64,000 nucleotides of DNA from CAXXHQ01 sp963665265 (GCA_963665265.2 OY762224.2:3844001-3908000); one strand, 5' to 3'. Shown: positions 1 through 9,101, counted from the first letter of the stretch. Numbers and translations are program-made. Notes: generated by a model from the letters alone, not told the origin.

Positions 1-387
1 TTCCCAATCGCAGCGCGCGTTTTGCGATCTTTTCTCCTTGAACGAGGAGTGACGCCGGAAGTCGGCGTCGTGCTTAACGGGCTGCCTCGCCATGTCGGTC
101 AAGCGGAGCGACTGGCCGAAATATTGAACGTGTCCGCAGTCGTCGAACTCGTCTGCGACGCCGAAACCGTTCGTCGCCGCATTCAATCGGACGTCGGCGG
201 AGACCGTGCACAACGGGTCGACGACGACGCTTCGGCCGTGGATCGCAAGCTGGATATTTATCGGCGACGGACGGCGCCATTGACGGAGTATTATCGCAAC
301 CGTTCAACGCCGATCCTTTCCTTGAAAATTACGCCGACGTCGACCGGCGCGTCGGTTTTGGAAAATCTTCAAAAGGAAGCGATCTAA
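1..387 (+). CDS. Adenylate kinase-like nucleoside monophosphate kinase, C-terminal part (truncated by window edge)
   Basis: The frame is open from base 1, so the gene starts before the window and only about 128 residues are visible. The segment NGLPRHVGQAERL resembles the D-G-F/Y-P-R-T NMP-binding stretch of adenylate kinases. It is followed by a strand ending in VELVCDAETVRRRI, a lid-like part with paired Asp residues (RVDDDASAVDRKLDIYRRRT), and a helix ending in PLTEYYRNR, the usual order in the family. Adenylate kinases convert AMP and ATP to two ADP in the cytoplasm. The expected FPRT is LPRH and the lid is short, so it may be a divergent paralogue rather than the essential Adk. A TTG at 22 is not a convincing start because the frame is open upstream of it. 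Confidence 0.6.
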   Translation, partial: FPIAARVLRSFLLERGVTPEVGVVLNGLPRHVGQAERLAEILNVSAVVELVCDAETVRRRIQSDVGGDRAQRVDDDASAVDRKLDIYRRRTAPLTEYYRNRSTPILSLKITPTSTGASVLENLQKEAI

Positions 388-541
388 GTTTTCGGGAGTT
401 TCCCGATATCGCTTACTTGCTCCGTCACCTCTGAATAATCAGGGGCTTGCGAAAAACGACTTTGTTTGATCGATTTCGCTCCGTTAGGCAAGGAGCCCCC
501 ACGGTTTCGAGATGGAAACTAGGTTGACAACTCTGAAATGC

Positions 542-985
542 GAAAAAGAATATGGACGCCTTTTTAAGCCGAAAAATCGAAATTTCTTGGCTCAGCGGAT
601 TGTCGTAAATCGCGATAACGCGCAGCGGGCATTGCTCACCCGATTCTCGCGTGAAAGAGACGGAACGCTAATCGTCGCTTGAGCGATCGGCCAGCAGCGG
701 CGCTCGCAGTGCGTCTACGTCTTAACATGCAAATCGTCTGACGCAATTATCATTGCAAATCAGCGAGGCGGAGCCTCGATTGCAGTCGGTTCCTAGGCGA
801 AGCCTGGCAACTAAGTGATAGACGTGTAAGCGCAAAGCGAGCGTCGACAAAGCCGGCCGCTGAACGCCGATTGCCGAAAAGGAATTAAATTGTCAAAGAA
901 CTGAGGAAAGGTCGCCAGTCTTTCCGACGAAAACATCGTCGTTAAGCTTTTTAGCAAAAGATTCGGCTCAGTTTCCAGCAAAAAA
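542..985. repeat. Dispersed intergenic element, copy 1
   Basis: Two blocks match a second gene-free stretch at 47471-47690. Block a (545-590) includes the 20-mer AAGAATATGGACGCCTTTTT and matches at 39 of 42 bases by hand alignment. Block b (887-930) matches at 37 of 44 and contains a hairpin whose arms GGAAAG (905-910) and CTTTCC (920-925) are identical in both copies while the loop differs. GCCGGCCGCT (852-861) precedes block b in both. About 260 bases separate the blocks here against about 65 in copy 2. I do not recognise the family. It could be a decayed non-autonomous element or a structured RNA. Confidence 0.7.
764..811. repeat. Two-hairpin palindromic repeat (unit A)
   Basis: CGAGGC-gga-GCCTCG (764-778) is followed by a second imperfect palindrome with GGTTCCTAGGC and GCCTGGCAAC arms (788-811). 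The same two palindromes occur in reverse order, hence opposite orientation, at 14501-14549 and 17327-17380, and in this orientation at 49735-49783. This is a REP-like element. Confidence 0.75.
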
Positions 986-1431
986 ATGTTTTTCATTCGA
1001 CGCCCGAGAAAAAACGAGAGATAAGGAGGCCATAGTCGCCGCCCTCGTTTTATTTCTCAACGCGCACAACATTTGCGGTATTTTCAATACTCTGTTAGAT
1101 TGAGCGTTGAGGCAGGAAAAGGCCGCTCGGAGATAGCCGCGTTTTAGGCGCAAAAACGGGCGTGTCGGCGTAATAATATGCTAGATTAAGACGTTTCATG
1201 AAGGGTAAGGGGGCTCGTCAGGGCTTGTTTAATCGTTAGATTTTGCCTATACGGCGAAATCCCTTGCCTATTCAGGGCAAATTGCAAGCAAATTTTGCCT
1301 CCCCCCCTTCGCTTGGGGATATCGCCTATTTCAAACTAGCTATCGCTTTAAATATAATAATATCGTGAGACGCCGACGTCGAAGAAAACAAGGTCGGCGC
1401 CACCTCGTCCCAAGAGCGTGCATCGGCAAGA

Positions 1432-4074
1432 ATGAGCATAACAACGGCGGGAGATTTTCTCGAAATTCTCGATAAAAGCCGACTTCTCAGCGATGAGGAG
1501 TTCGCCGCCGCTCGCCGTCTTTCCAAAGATACGCCGGACGCCGCGACGCTCGCCAAGGCGTTGGCGAAACAAGAGCTTCTTTCACGATGGCAGGCGGGTC
1601 AATTGCTTGCCGGCCGGAGCACATTCTTTCTCGGCAAATATAAGCTGATCGAACTTCTCGGTCGAGGAGGGATGGGAAGCGTTTTTCTGGCCGAACACGT
1701 GACGATGCGTCGCCGAGTCGCATTAAAAATCATTCCGCGCAACGTGGGCAAAGATCCGCAAGCATTGGCGAATTTTCTATCCGAAGCGAGAACGATCGCG
1801 TCGCTCGATCATCCGAACATCGTGCAGGCGTTCAGCGTCGATAACGAAGCGGATCGCTACTATTTGGTGATGGAATATGTGGACGGGATGGACTTGCAGC
1901 AGTTGGTGCAAACGACGGGGCCGTTGGACTTCGCCGGAGCTGCCGACTACATTCGTCAAGCGGCCGACGGACTTTCGCACGCCCACGGCAAAAACCTCGT
2001 GCACTGCGACATTAAGCCATCGAACTTAATCGTCAATCCTCAAAACGTCGTGAAAATACTGGACCTCGGCGTTGCAAGATTGATCAGTCACGAAGGAGGC
2101 GAGTCAAGCGACTCGGCGAAACCAAGCCAAAAAGTATTGGGGTCTGTGGATTATCTTGCGCCGGAGCAAGCGTTGAACACGCCGGAGTTCAACCATAGGG
2201 CCGATATTTATTCGCTGGGCTGCACTTTGTATTACTTATTGACCGGGCACCCTCCTTTTCCCGAGGGAACGCTTCCGCAAAAAATACTGAAGCACCAAAC
2301 GCAAGATCCGACGGACTTGACGATCGAGAGAGCGGATACGCCGGAAAGCTTGGCCGAGATTTGCCGAAAGATGATGGCGAAGGAGCCGGCCGATCGTTAT
2401 CAAACGGCGAAGGAGTTGCGAGACGTTTTGGCCGCGTGGCGTCCGGAAGTGCAACCGGTAAAGCGAGTCATACCGTTGAAACGGGCGCAACCGCTCGACG
2501 ATTTGCCCAAAGTCGATCCCTTGGAGTTGGACTTCGGCGAAGATGTGGCGGCCTTATTAACGCCGCGTCCGGCGGTTCGAAAGCGAGGCTCCTGGGAAGC
2601 GGTATCGCAAGCGCCTTGGCCGGAAAAAGGATCGGCGATCGGATCGTTCGTCGGAGCGAAGCTTGGTACGCTTTTTGAATCGCGAGCAAAGGCATTCGCC
2701 ACGGTTTTCTTTAGCGTAATTTTCACGGCGGCTATGATCGTCGGGGTATTGTTTTCGTTTTTGCCTCCTCCGAAACATCAGATCGCACAAGGGCATAATC
2801 CCACTGGGAACGCCAGTTCGGGAACGGCCGTCGTCGAGCCGCAGCGACCGACGTCGACGGGAACAGCGGGCAATACAGCCGTGACTCCGCCAACCGATGA
2901 ACAACAAGCGTCCCCTTCGGTTGTCACACCTCCGGATCATGCGGCGGAGGAGGCCCGCGCGAAGGCAGAGGCGGAGGTCAAGGCGAAAGAAGAGGCGGCA
3001 AAAGCGGCCGAGCGAGCTCGTAACGAAAAAACAAGAGTTGAAAGGGAGAGACAAAAAGCGCGCGAAGACGCAATACGCAAGGCGGAAGAAGCGGAAGCGA
3101 AATTAGCGGCGGAGCCATTTAGCAGATTCCCGAAGCAGGTCGAATTGCCTTCGCTAGCAAAAAGCGCGGCGGAGAACGACGCAAACGAAAGCAAAGCAAC
3201 GACGCTGGGCAAGGTATTCATTGCGAAGGGCGCACAACTGGACGTCAAATTGGCGACCCTCGACGGTCGGCTTACGCTGGAAAAAGACGCGACCGCGCCG
3301 CTTGATCGCTGGAAGTTTTTTTTCAAACAGCAAAACAAAGATAAGCGAGAGGCGGCCGTCATTGAATCGCTGGACGGCGAAATTACTTTCGCATGGAACA
3401 AAGAGGGAGCGACGGCGGCCGTCGGGTCGCTACAATTAAGCGGGCTGATACTCGACCTTGGCGGAAATCGCCATCCCGTTCAGTTGAGCAAGTCAAAACC
3501 TGCAACGGCGCTTTCATTCACGGTTGGCAAAGACACCGCACAGTCGATCGTGACGCTTTCGCCAGGCGAAACGATTCCTGCCGATAAATTGAGTTTCCGA
3601 GTGAACAATGCGTCAGGACTGCCTAGTATCAATTCGCCGGGGGCGTTGAACGGCGCGCCTTGGACGCTGGACGTCACATTCCAAGACCAGAAATTCCAAG
3701 GCATGGCTTTGCGTATCCTCGGAAAGCTTCAACCAAGAAAGCTTGCGATAGAATGCGGCGTCGTGTTTGAGCCGCTTCCGCCGCCTCCGCCAGTCCAACA
3801 AGGTTTTCTGAAAGCGAAGCAGTTAGACAGCGTCATCAAACAACTAGAAAAGCAGGTAAAAACGGCGCAGCCGTCGCTAAAGGGCGAACTGCAAACGAAG
3901 CTTGATTTAGAGAAGAAGGGAAAGGCACTCATCGAGTCACTCGTGAATAACAGAGCGATAGTCCACTACCAACTTTTCCTATCATTGCCTGAGGGATGCG
4001 ATTTCATCCTTTTCGATTCGAGCTTGCCGCCGGCTCAGGAGGAATCTCGGCCGGCGTCGACCGCGACCCCTTAG
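1432..4074 (+). CDS. Membrane-anchored serine/threonine protein kinase with coiled coil and unique C-terminal region
   Basis: An 880-residue Hanks-type kinase. After about 70 N-terminal residues come the glycine loop GRGGMG (77-82), the ATP lysine in VALKI (K99), helix-C Glu near 118, catalytic loop HCDIKPSN (191-198), DLG (211-213) and APEQ near 244. A single membrane segment lies near 421-444. A charged Ala/Glu/Lys coiled coil (about 505-560) and a 300-residue C-terminal part follow, predicted to lie outside the cytoplasm. The architecture is typical of planctomycete kinases. The usual HRD is HCD, so it is a non-RD kinase that may not need activation-loop phosphorylation; DLG for DFG is common in this phylum. 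The ATG at 1432 has only a weak upstream purine stretch. The last 4 bases overlap the converging gene. The substrate and the C-terminal function are unknown. Confidence 0.93.
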   Translation: MSITTAGDFLEILDKSRLLSDEEFAAARRLSKDTPDAATLAKALAKQELLSRWQAGQLLAGRSTFFLGKYKLIELLGRGGMGSVFLAEHVTMRRRVALKIIPRNVGKDPQALANFLSEARTIASLDHPNIVQAFSVDNEADRYYLVMEYVDGMDLQQLVQTTGPLDFAGAADYIRQAADGLSHAHGKNLVHCDIKPSNLIVNPQNVVKILDLGVARLISHEGGESSDSAKPSQKVLGSVDYLAPEQALNTPEFNHRADIYSLGCTLYYLLTGHPPFPEGTLPQKILKHQTQDPTDLTIERADTPESLAEICRKMMAKEPADRYQTAKELRDVLAAWRPEVQPVKRVIPLKRAQPLDDLPKVDPLELDFGEDVAALLTPRPAVRKRGSWEAVSQAPWPEKGSAIGSFVGAKLGTLFESRAKAFATVFFSVIFTAAMIVGVLFSFLPPPKHQIAQGHNPTGNASSGTAVVEPQRPTSTGTAGNTAVTPPTDEQQASPSVVTPPDHAAEEARAKAEAEVKAKEEAAKAAERARNEKTRVERERQKAREDAIRKAEEAEAKLAAEPFSRFPKQVELPSLAKSAAENDANESKATTLGKVFIAKGAQLDVKLATLDGRLTLEKDATAPLDRWKFFFKQQNKDKREAAVIESLDGEITFAWNKEGATAAVGSLQLSGLILDLGGNRHPVQLSKSKPATALSFTVGKDTAQSIVTLSPGETIPADKLSFRVNNASGLPSINSPGALNGAPWTLDVTFQDQKFQGMALRILGKLQPRKLAIECGVVFEPLPPPPPVQQGFLKAKQLDSVIKQLEKQVKTAQPSLKGELQTKLDLEKKGKALIESLVNNRAIVHYQLFLSLPEGCDFILFDSSLPPAQEESRPASTATP

Positions 4075-5072
4075 CGGTTTTCCCGCATCTCACGCAGACT
4101 TTGCAGCAATCCGGCGGTTTCACCGCCGGTTTTTCGTTTGAATCCGTGCTCGAAGGACATGTAGAAGAACACGCCAATATCGGGAGTCTCGGGGGTAACT
4201 CCGATCGGAAGCCCCAATCCAAGCGTCCATTGCGTATTATCTTTTGTATAAGGCGCCCAGCGGAAGCCTGGGGACAGATACACATTGCATTGTTTATCTT
4301 CGAGTCCAGAGTAGAGGAGTTGATCTTCCCATGAGGCGGCCACTTCCAGCATGAGGTGGAAGTTCGGCTTTAAGAAGTAGATTGCGCTGCCGCCGAGATT
4401 GTAGCCGTTAAGAGTATCGCCTTGGTAAGGAATGGCAGGATTAACTCCGGCGGTGACGCCGGGAGTCGCGGTGAGGCCCATATTGAAGTGATAGGCGGAG
4501 CGTTCCAAGGATTTACTGAAAGGGATATTGACCTGGTAGCCGAGTTTGCCGTTTCCTAGCCCTAAGTCGGGATCACCGGAGGGGAGAATTAAACTGAAAC
4601 GCGGAGCGCAGGCGACGAAGTCTTTTTTTTCGCCTTCCTCAGGATCGTCGTTAAGGAGTTGATAGCGATAATTGAGGATAATGTCGCCAAGTCCGCTGGC
4701 CGATGAACCGCCACCGCCAGCCGGAGTTTCGTTATAGCTTGAAAGCGGAATGACGTAAGAGATTTGGTGTTTTTGCGAAAACAGGGGCCATTCTTGGGTG
4801 AAGGTGAAATCGAAGGCGCGTTGGCCGTTGGCGCCGCGTTCCCAGGAGGGAACCCAGTTGAAGATATGCTGAACGACGCCCGGTTCTTGGTTATAGGCTT
4901 CTTCAATCAAGAAAGAGTTATCGGAGATTTTTACTTCGTCTTCCTCTTGGGCCAAGGCGGTAGACTCGAGGGAGGAGAATATGACGGCGGCGAAAAACAA
5001 AGCAGCATAAAAAAATCCATTTCGTAATTTGTTCTGGGACTCCGCTCGGGCATGGGACGAATAAATGTGCAT
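4071..5072 (-). CDS. Predicted outer-membrane beta-barrel protein (transporter/MetA-type)
   Basis: About 333 residues. A long n-region and a hydrophobic stretch (FFYAALFFAAVIFSS) ending STALAQ look like a signal peptide cut after ALA. The mature part alternates short amphipathic strands with Gly/Asn turns and ends in aromatic strands (IGVFFYMSFEHGF), as in the phenol-degradation MetA-like or putative-transporter barrels; that family call is tentative. ATG at 5072 is preferred because an AGG lies about 7 bases upstream; ATG at 5096 would add 8 residues. The gene converges on the kinase, overlapping it by 4 bases, so it is not co-transcribed with it. The substrate is unknown. Confidence 0.65.
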   Translation of the reverse strand: MHIYSSHARAESQNKLRNGFFYAALFFAAVIFSSLESTALAQEEDEVKISDNSFLIEEAYNQEPGVVQHIFNWVPSWERGANGQRAFDFTFTQEWPLFSQKHQISYVIPLSSYNETPAGGGGSSASGLGDIILNYRYQLLNDDPEEGEKKDFVACAPRFSLILPSGDPDLGLGNGKLGYQVNIPFSKSLERSAYHFNMGLTATPGVTAGVNPAIPYQGDTLNGYNLGGSAIYFLKPNFHLMLEVAASWEDQLLYSGLEDKQCNVYLSPGFRWAPYTKDNTQWTLGLGLPIGVTPETPDIGVFFYMSFEHGFKRKTGGETAGLLQSLREMRENR

Positions 5073-5420
5073 ATAACACCTGTTAATTTTGTACATATAG
5101 CGAGAATAAAATCGTTTGGCTAAATTATTCAGGCAGTATTATTGAGCAATCGGTTCGCGTTCGAAAGAAAATCAACACACGACGGCGGAGCGGGATTCGC
5201 TTTTTCGAGTTTAGCGGGTTTTCGTTTCGGCGTAATCGCTTTTCCCGTTACTTATTGCCGGAATTCACTTGGCGGATTTCAGTGAGAGAACGCAATTAAG
5301 GCGCCCACTCTTCGCAATCTCGACGCATTCCTTCTAGGTTGCCGGAAGATGAATAAGTTTTACCGGGTTTAGCATTGACTCGGATTGAATCGAGGTCATA
5401 ATCAAATTGGGGGATATCCC
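5073..5420. other. Divergent intergenic region
   Basis: This separates the minus-strand barrel gene from the plus-strand sensor kinase and should hold both promoters. It is AT-rich near 5080-5120. I see no repeat, hairpin or convincing promoter match. Confidence 0.5.
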
Positions 5421-7379
5421 GTGAACGATTTATCTGAAATCATCCAATCCGATCGGAACGCGATTCGCCAAGCGTTAACGGAACGTTTGCAACGTCCGGA
5501 GTTGTCCGCCGTCTCACATCTTCGCGTGTTCGACGCTGATTATTTACTCGATTCAATCGTCGCTTCCGTCCGCCAAACAGAGGAGTCGGCCGGGCAGAGT
5601 TGGGCCGATGCACTGCGAGGCGAGGTCTGCGGCGTCATCCCTTCCCGTAAAGAAATATTCGCGGCGCTTGAGATCGTTGAGCAAACGCTAGTGTTCTTCA
5701 TCATCAAACAGGCGGAGCGAAAACAGACAATGCTGCAGGCGACGAGCGAAATGAGCCAGGCGCTTAATCGTTTTCGTCAACGCTATCTTGCGGCGGCGGA
5801 AGGCTCAAATTTAGCTTCGCAGAGCAATGAGCAGTTCCGTTTTTTGGCCGACCACGACCAAGACTTCATCTGTTTGACGCGGGCTAATGGGGAGCTTTTT
5901 TACTTGAATTCGGCCGGTCGACAAACGCTCGGCTTGAATGAGACCGCATCGGCGTCGAACGTGAAGCTGCACGAGCTTTACGATGAGGATTCCTGGGCGA
6001 CATTTCGAGATGAAGGGGTTCCGGCGGTTAATAAAACGGGGCGTTGGCAAGGGAGGCTCCGCCTGCGCAATTCGCAAACCGGCGAACTGACCAACGTCAA
6101 CGCGACATTGACTCTTATGCGTTCAAACGAAGGTTCAAGAGGCAATACGCTCGCGGTCGTGCATAGAAAAACGGAGTCAGCGTCGACTGATATGGAAGAG
6201 GCCTTGAAAGAGGCTCAAGCCCGAAAACGTTCGATACTCGAATCTTCGCTCGATCCTATCGTCACCGTAAACCATGAAGGTGCGATTGCGGAGTTCAACC
6301 GGGCGGCCGAGCAGGCTTTTGGGTATCCGCGAAGCAAGATTATCGGCACGCGCCCGACGGAGATTCTCTTTCCGCCGGGAATGGACCCGAAAGAGCGGGA
6401 TCGCATCGAGCGATATTTATGCGCCGGCGAAGGTTCGTTGCTCGGAAAACGATCGGAGCTGAACGCAGTGCGAGCCGACGGCGAGACGTTTCCCGTTGAA
6501 ATGGCGATGACGATCAGCCAGGAGCACGGCGCGCCTGTGATGAGTTTTTTCGTGCGGGACATTAGCGAACGAAAAAAAGCGGAAGAGGCCCAGCAGCGTT
6601 ACTCCGCCGAATTGGAGCGTTCAAACCGAGAGTTGGAGCAGTTCGCTTACGTCGCTTCGCATGATTTGCAGGAACCGTTGCGAAAGATTCGAACCTTCAG
6701 CGATCGCTTGATGGTAAAACAAGCGGAACGTTTGGACGATGACGGTCGGGATTGTTTGCAACGGATGCACAACGCGGCGGCGAGAATGCAATCGCTGATC
6801 GACGGACTGCTTTCGCTTTCAAGGATTACGACGCACGGGCAACATTTCGTTCCGGTCGATTTAAACGCAATCGCGGCCGAAGTCATTTCGGATTTGGAGG
6901 AACCGATCCGACGCTCGGAGGGGCGAGTGGAGACTGAAAACTTGCCCACGCTTCAAGCCGATCCCATGCAAATGCGGCAGCTATTGCAAAATCTGATCGC
7001 GAACGGCTTAAAATTCCACCGCGTGGACGAGACTCCGATCGTGAAAGTTTCGGGCGGCTATTTGCGGGCTTCGGGGCCAGGAGATCCGCGACGGGAAATT
7101 TCGGAATGCCGCATCGTCGTGGAAGATAACGGCATCGGATTCGAGGAGAAGTACGCCGATCGGATTTTCGGAATATTTCAACGGTTGCATCCTCGCGACG
7201 TATTTGAAGGGACCGGCATCGGATTGGCCATTTGCCGGCGAATCGCGGAACGTCATGGAGGCTTCATCGCGGCGAAGAGCGTGCCTGGGCGCGGAAGCCG
7301 TTTCGAAATCACCTTGCCGGTCCGTCATAAGGCGAAAAACGAATCGCCGGAAGACTCGGACGACGGAGCCGTCACCTGA
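5421..7379 (+). CDS. PAS-domain sensor histidine kinase (phytochrome-like transmitter)
   Basis: About 652 residues, soluble. The N-terminal 130 residues are helical and unassigned. Two PAS domains follow (about 135-245 and 265-375), the second ending in the usual DISERKKAEEAQ linker. The dimerisation helix ASHDLQEPLRKIR carries phospho-acceptor His 414. The ATPase domain has an N-box (LIANGLKFH), DNGIGF and GTGIGLAICRRIAERHGG. The D-L-Q-E-P-L-R-K-I variant is typical of kinases pairing with Rcp1-like regulators, and such a gene follows 7 bases downstream. GTG at 5421 is chosen for the GGGGGAT just before it; the frame is open to a TTG at 5385. The signal is unknown; no chromophore or haem site is evident. 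Confidence 0.9.
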   Translation: MNDLSEIIQSDRNAIRQALTERLQRPELSAVSHLRVFDADYLLDSIVASVRQTEESAGQSWADALRGEVCGVIPSRKEIFAALEIVEQTLVFFIIKQAERKQTMLQATSEMSQALNRFRQRYLAAAEGSNLASQSNEQFRFLADHDQDFICLTRANGELFYLNSAGRQTLGLNETASASNVKLHELYDEDSWATFRDEGVPAVNKTGRWQGRLRLRNSQTGELTNVNATLTLMRSNEGSRGNTLAVVHRKTESASTDMEEALKEAQARKRSILESSLDPIVTVNHEGAIAEFNRAAEQAFGYPRSKIIGTRPTEILFPPGMDPKERDRIERYLCAGEGSLLGKRSELNAVRADGETFPVEMAMTISQEHGAPVMSFFVRDISERKKAEEAQQRYSAELERSNRELEQFAYVASHDLQEPLRKIRTFSDRLMVKQAERLDDDGRDCLQRMHNAAARMQSLIDGLLSLSRITTHGQHFVPVDLNAIAAEVISDLEEPIRRSEGRVETENLPTLQADPMQMRQLLQNLIANGLKFHRVDETPIVKVSGGYLRASGPGDPRREISECRIVVEDNGIGFEEKYADRIFGIFQRLHPRDVFEGTGIGLAICRRIAERHGGFIAAKSVPGRGSRFEITLPVRHKAKNESPEDSDDGAVT

Positions 7380-7386
7380 GCGAACG

Positions 7387-7857
7387 ATGGACGAAATGCA
7401 AAAAGAGCGTACAATACTGATGGCCGACGACGACGCGGAGGACTGCGAGCTAGCTCGCGAGGCTCTTCAGGCGACCGGTCGACCGCTTGCCGTTTTTTTC
7501 GTGCGGGACGGCGAGGAGCTTTTTGATTTTTTGCGACATGAAGGCGAGTATCAGGACGCCAAGGCTTTTCCCCGGCCTGATATTATTCTCGTCGATTTCA
7601 AGATGCCGCGGAAGGACGGTCGCGAGACGATTCGAGAGTTGAAGCTTGACCCTCGATTTCGGCGAATACCGGTGATGGCTTTGACCACTTCCAATTCGGA
7701 GGACGACATATCGTTTTCCTACGACGTCGGGGTAAACGCGTTCATCGCCAAGCCGGTGACGTACCGCGATTGGGTTGCGGTGACGGACGTACTGTGCCGT
7801 TTTTGGTTTGACTCGGCCGAATTGCCGCCTCCGCCCCGTCTGAGAACCGACGGATAA
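7387..7857 (+). CDS. Single-domain response regulator, Rcp1 type
   Basis: 156 residues and only a receiver domain: acidic pocket ADDD (14-17), phospho-acceptor Asp 70 in ILVDFKMPRKDG, ALTTS switch residues and Lys 122 in IAKP. The R-K-D-G loop and a long insertion before the fourth strand are typical of regulators that partner phytochrome-like kinases. It starts 7 bases after the kinase stop, so the two are almost certainly one transcript. With no output domain it probably passes phosphate on or acts by protein contact, possibly to the receiver-phosphatase encoded next. Confidence 0.9.
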   Translation: MDEMQKERTILMADDDAEDCELAREALQATGRPLAVFFVRDGEELFDFLRHEGEYQDAKAFPRPDIILVDFKMPRKDGRETIRELKLDPRFRRIPVMALTTSNSEDDISFSYDVGVNAFIAKPVTYRDWVAVTDVLCRFWFDSAELPPPPRLRTDG

Positions 7858-7898
7858 CGCGGGACCTTCGTTCAATCCACTTTTCAGACGATTAATCC

Positions 7899-9047
7899 AT
7901 GAGTCCGCAAAGCGAAGAGCGCGTTCGAATATTGCTGGTCGAAGACGATCCCGACGACGTTTACGTCATGCGTAATCTGTTAGGCGACCGTTGGGACGGT
8001 CCGTATGAACTCGCCCACACGGAGATGCTCTCGACGGCTCTAGAACGCTGCTTGGAAGAGCGATTCGACGTAATTCTTCTCGACTTAAATCTGCCGGACA
8101 GTTCCGGATTGGAAACTTTCTTTTCGATGATCGCGCATTCCGGGACGACTCCGGTGGTAATTCTATCGGGCCACGGAGACGAACGGATCGCGGTAAAGGC
8201 GGTTCAAGCCGGCGCGCAGGACTATTTAGTGAAAGGGCAATTGACTGATCGGCTGGTCGTGCGGTCGATTCGTTACGCGATTGAACGCAATCGGCGTCAC
8301 TCGGTCGAGGAGAAATTGCGAGACACCTCGGAGGAGTTCCGCGCGGCGGGAGAAATTCAGCAGCGGCTCTATCCGGACAAATCGCCGGCAATAGAAGGAT
8401 TCGACGCGGCGGGAGCGCTCTATCCGGCCAAAGCCACGGCGGGCGATTATTTCGATTTCATACCGATGCTCGAAGGCTGCTGGGGAATCGTGCTCGGCGA
8501 CGTGAGCGGCCACGGAATGGGACCGGCGTTGTTAATGTCGGAAGTTCGAGCTTGCCTGCGGACGCTTACGCAAAGCTGCACCGACGTCGGGGAAATTCTT
8601 ACTCGGGCAAACCGCGTCATCGCGCACGATTCCTCGGACTTCCACTTCATCACGTTGGCGATGCTGCGACTCGATCCCAAAGATCGCTCGTTCACCTACG
8701 CGAGCGCCGGACAACGAGGCTATCTTCTGCATTCGGGCGTTGCGGTGACGACGCTCGACAGCGCCAGTTTGCCGCTTGGAGTGCGAGACGACACGGTGGC
8801 GCCCGTCTCGGCGAAAATTACGCTTGCCCCGGGCGATTTAATTACATTTTTCACCGACGGAGTCGCCGAAGCGGAGTCGTTCGGACGAGTTCGATTCGGA
8901 TTCTCTCGGGCGTTAGAGACGATTCGTTCGGAGCGCGACAAATCGGCGAAAGAGATCATCGCCGCTTTGTATGAAGAAATACAGGGTTTCTGCCGTCACC
9001 GTCCGCAGGCCGACGATATTACCGTCGTGGTCGTAAAAGCGCTATAA
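7899..9047 (+). CDS. Response regulator with PP2C-type (RsbU/SpoIIE) phosphatase output
   Basis: 382 residues. A receiver domain (7-125; VEDDPDD, Asp 62 in LLDLNLP, KG in place of the usual KP in YLVKGQ) is joined by a helical linker to an SpoIIE-like serine phosphatase. Metal motifs are visible in GDYFDFI, GDVSGHGMGPALLM and FFTDGVAEA. Such proteins dephosphorylate anti-sigma-factor antagonists in partner-switching systems, so the three-gene module may end in sigma factor control. No antagonist or anti-sigma gene lies nearby, so its target must be elsewhere. It lies 41 bases after the Rcp1-type regulator. Confidence 0.92.
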   Translation: MSPQSEERVRILLVEDDPDDVYVMRNLLGDRWDGPYELAHTEMLSTALERCLEERFDVILLDLNLPDSSGLETFFSMIAHSGTTPVVILSGHGDERIAVKAVQAGAQDYLVKGQLTDRLVVRSIRYAIERNRRHSVEEKLRDTSEEFRAAGEIQQRLYPDKSPAIEGFDAAGALYPAKATAGDYFDFIPMLEGCWGIVLGDVSGHGMGPALLMSEVRACLRTLTQSCTDVGEILTRANRVIAHDSSDFHFITLAMLRLDPKDRSFTYASAGQRGYLLHSGVAVTTLDSASLPLGVRDDTVAPVSAKITLAPGDLITFFTDGVAEAESFGRVRFGFSRALETIRSERDKSAKEIIAALYEEIQGFCRHRPQADDITVVVVKAL

Positions 9048-9101
9048 TACGGGTTCCATACCCGCCCCTCCCCACATATTTCCATTGCGAAAGGAAACGC
9101 C

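Larger units (their letters stand above)
388..1431. other. Gene-free stretch of about 1 kb
   Basis: No open frame here has family similarity or a good ribosome binding site. The stretch holds copy 1 of a dispersed element (542-985), a two-hairpin palindromic unit (764-811), and an AT-rich leader before the kinase gene with several TTGCCT-type words near 1244-1303. I cannot assign a promoter with confidence. Confidence 0.6.

Noticed and set aside
811..1153. Two overlapping minus-strand open frames of about 61 codons
   Set aside because: They have no ribosome binding site or recognisable sequence and lie inside the dispersed element and its flank.
1240..1305. Repeated TTGCCT words as regulator sites before the kinase gene
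   Set aside because: The spacing is irregular (not a helical period) and the words are AT-rich enough to recur by chance.
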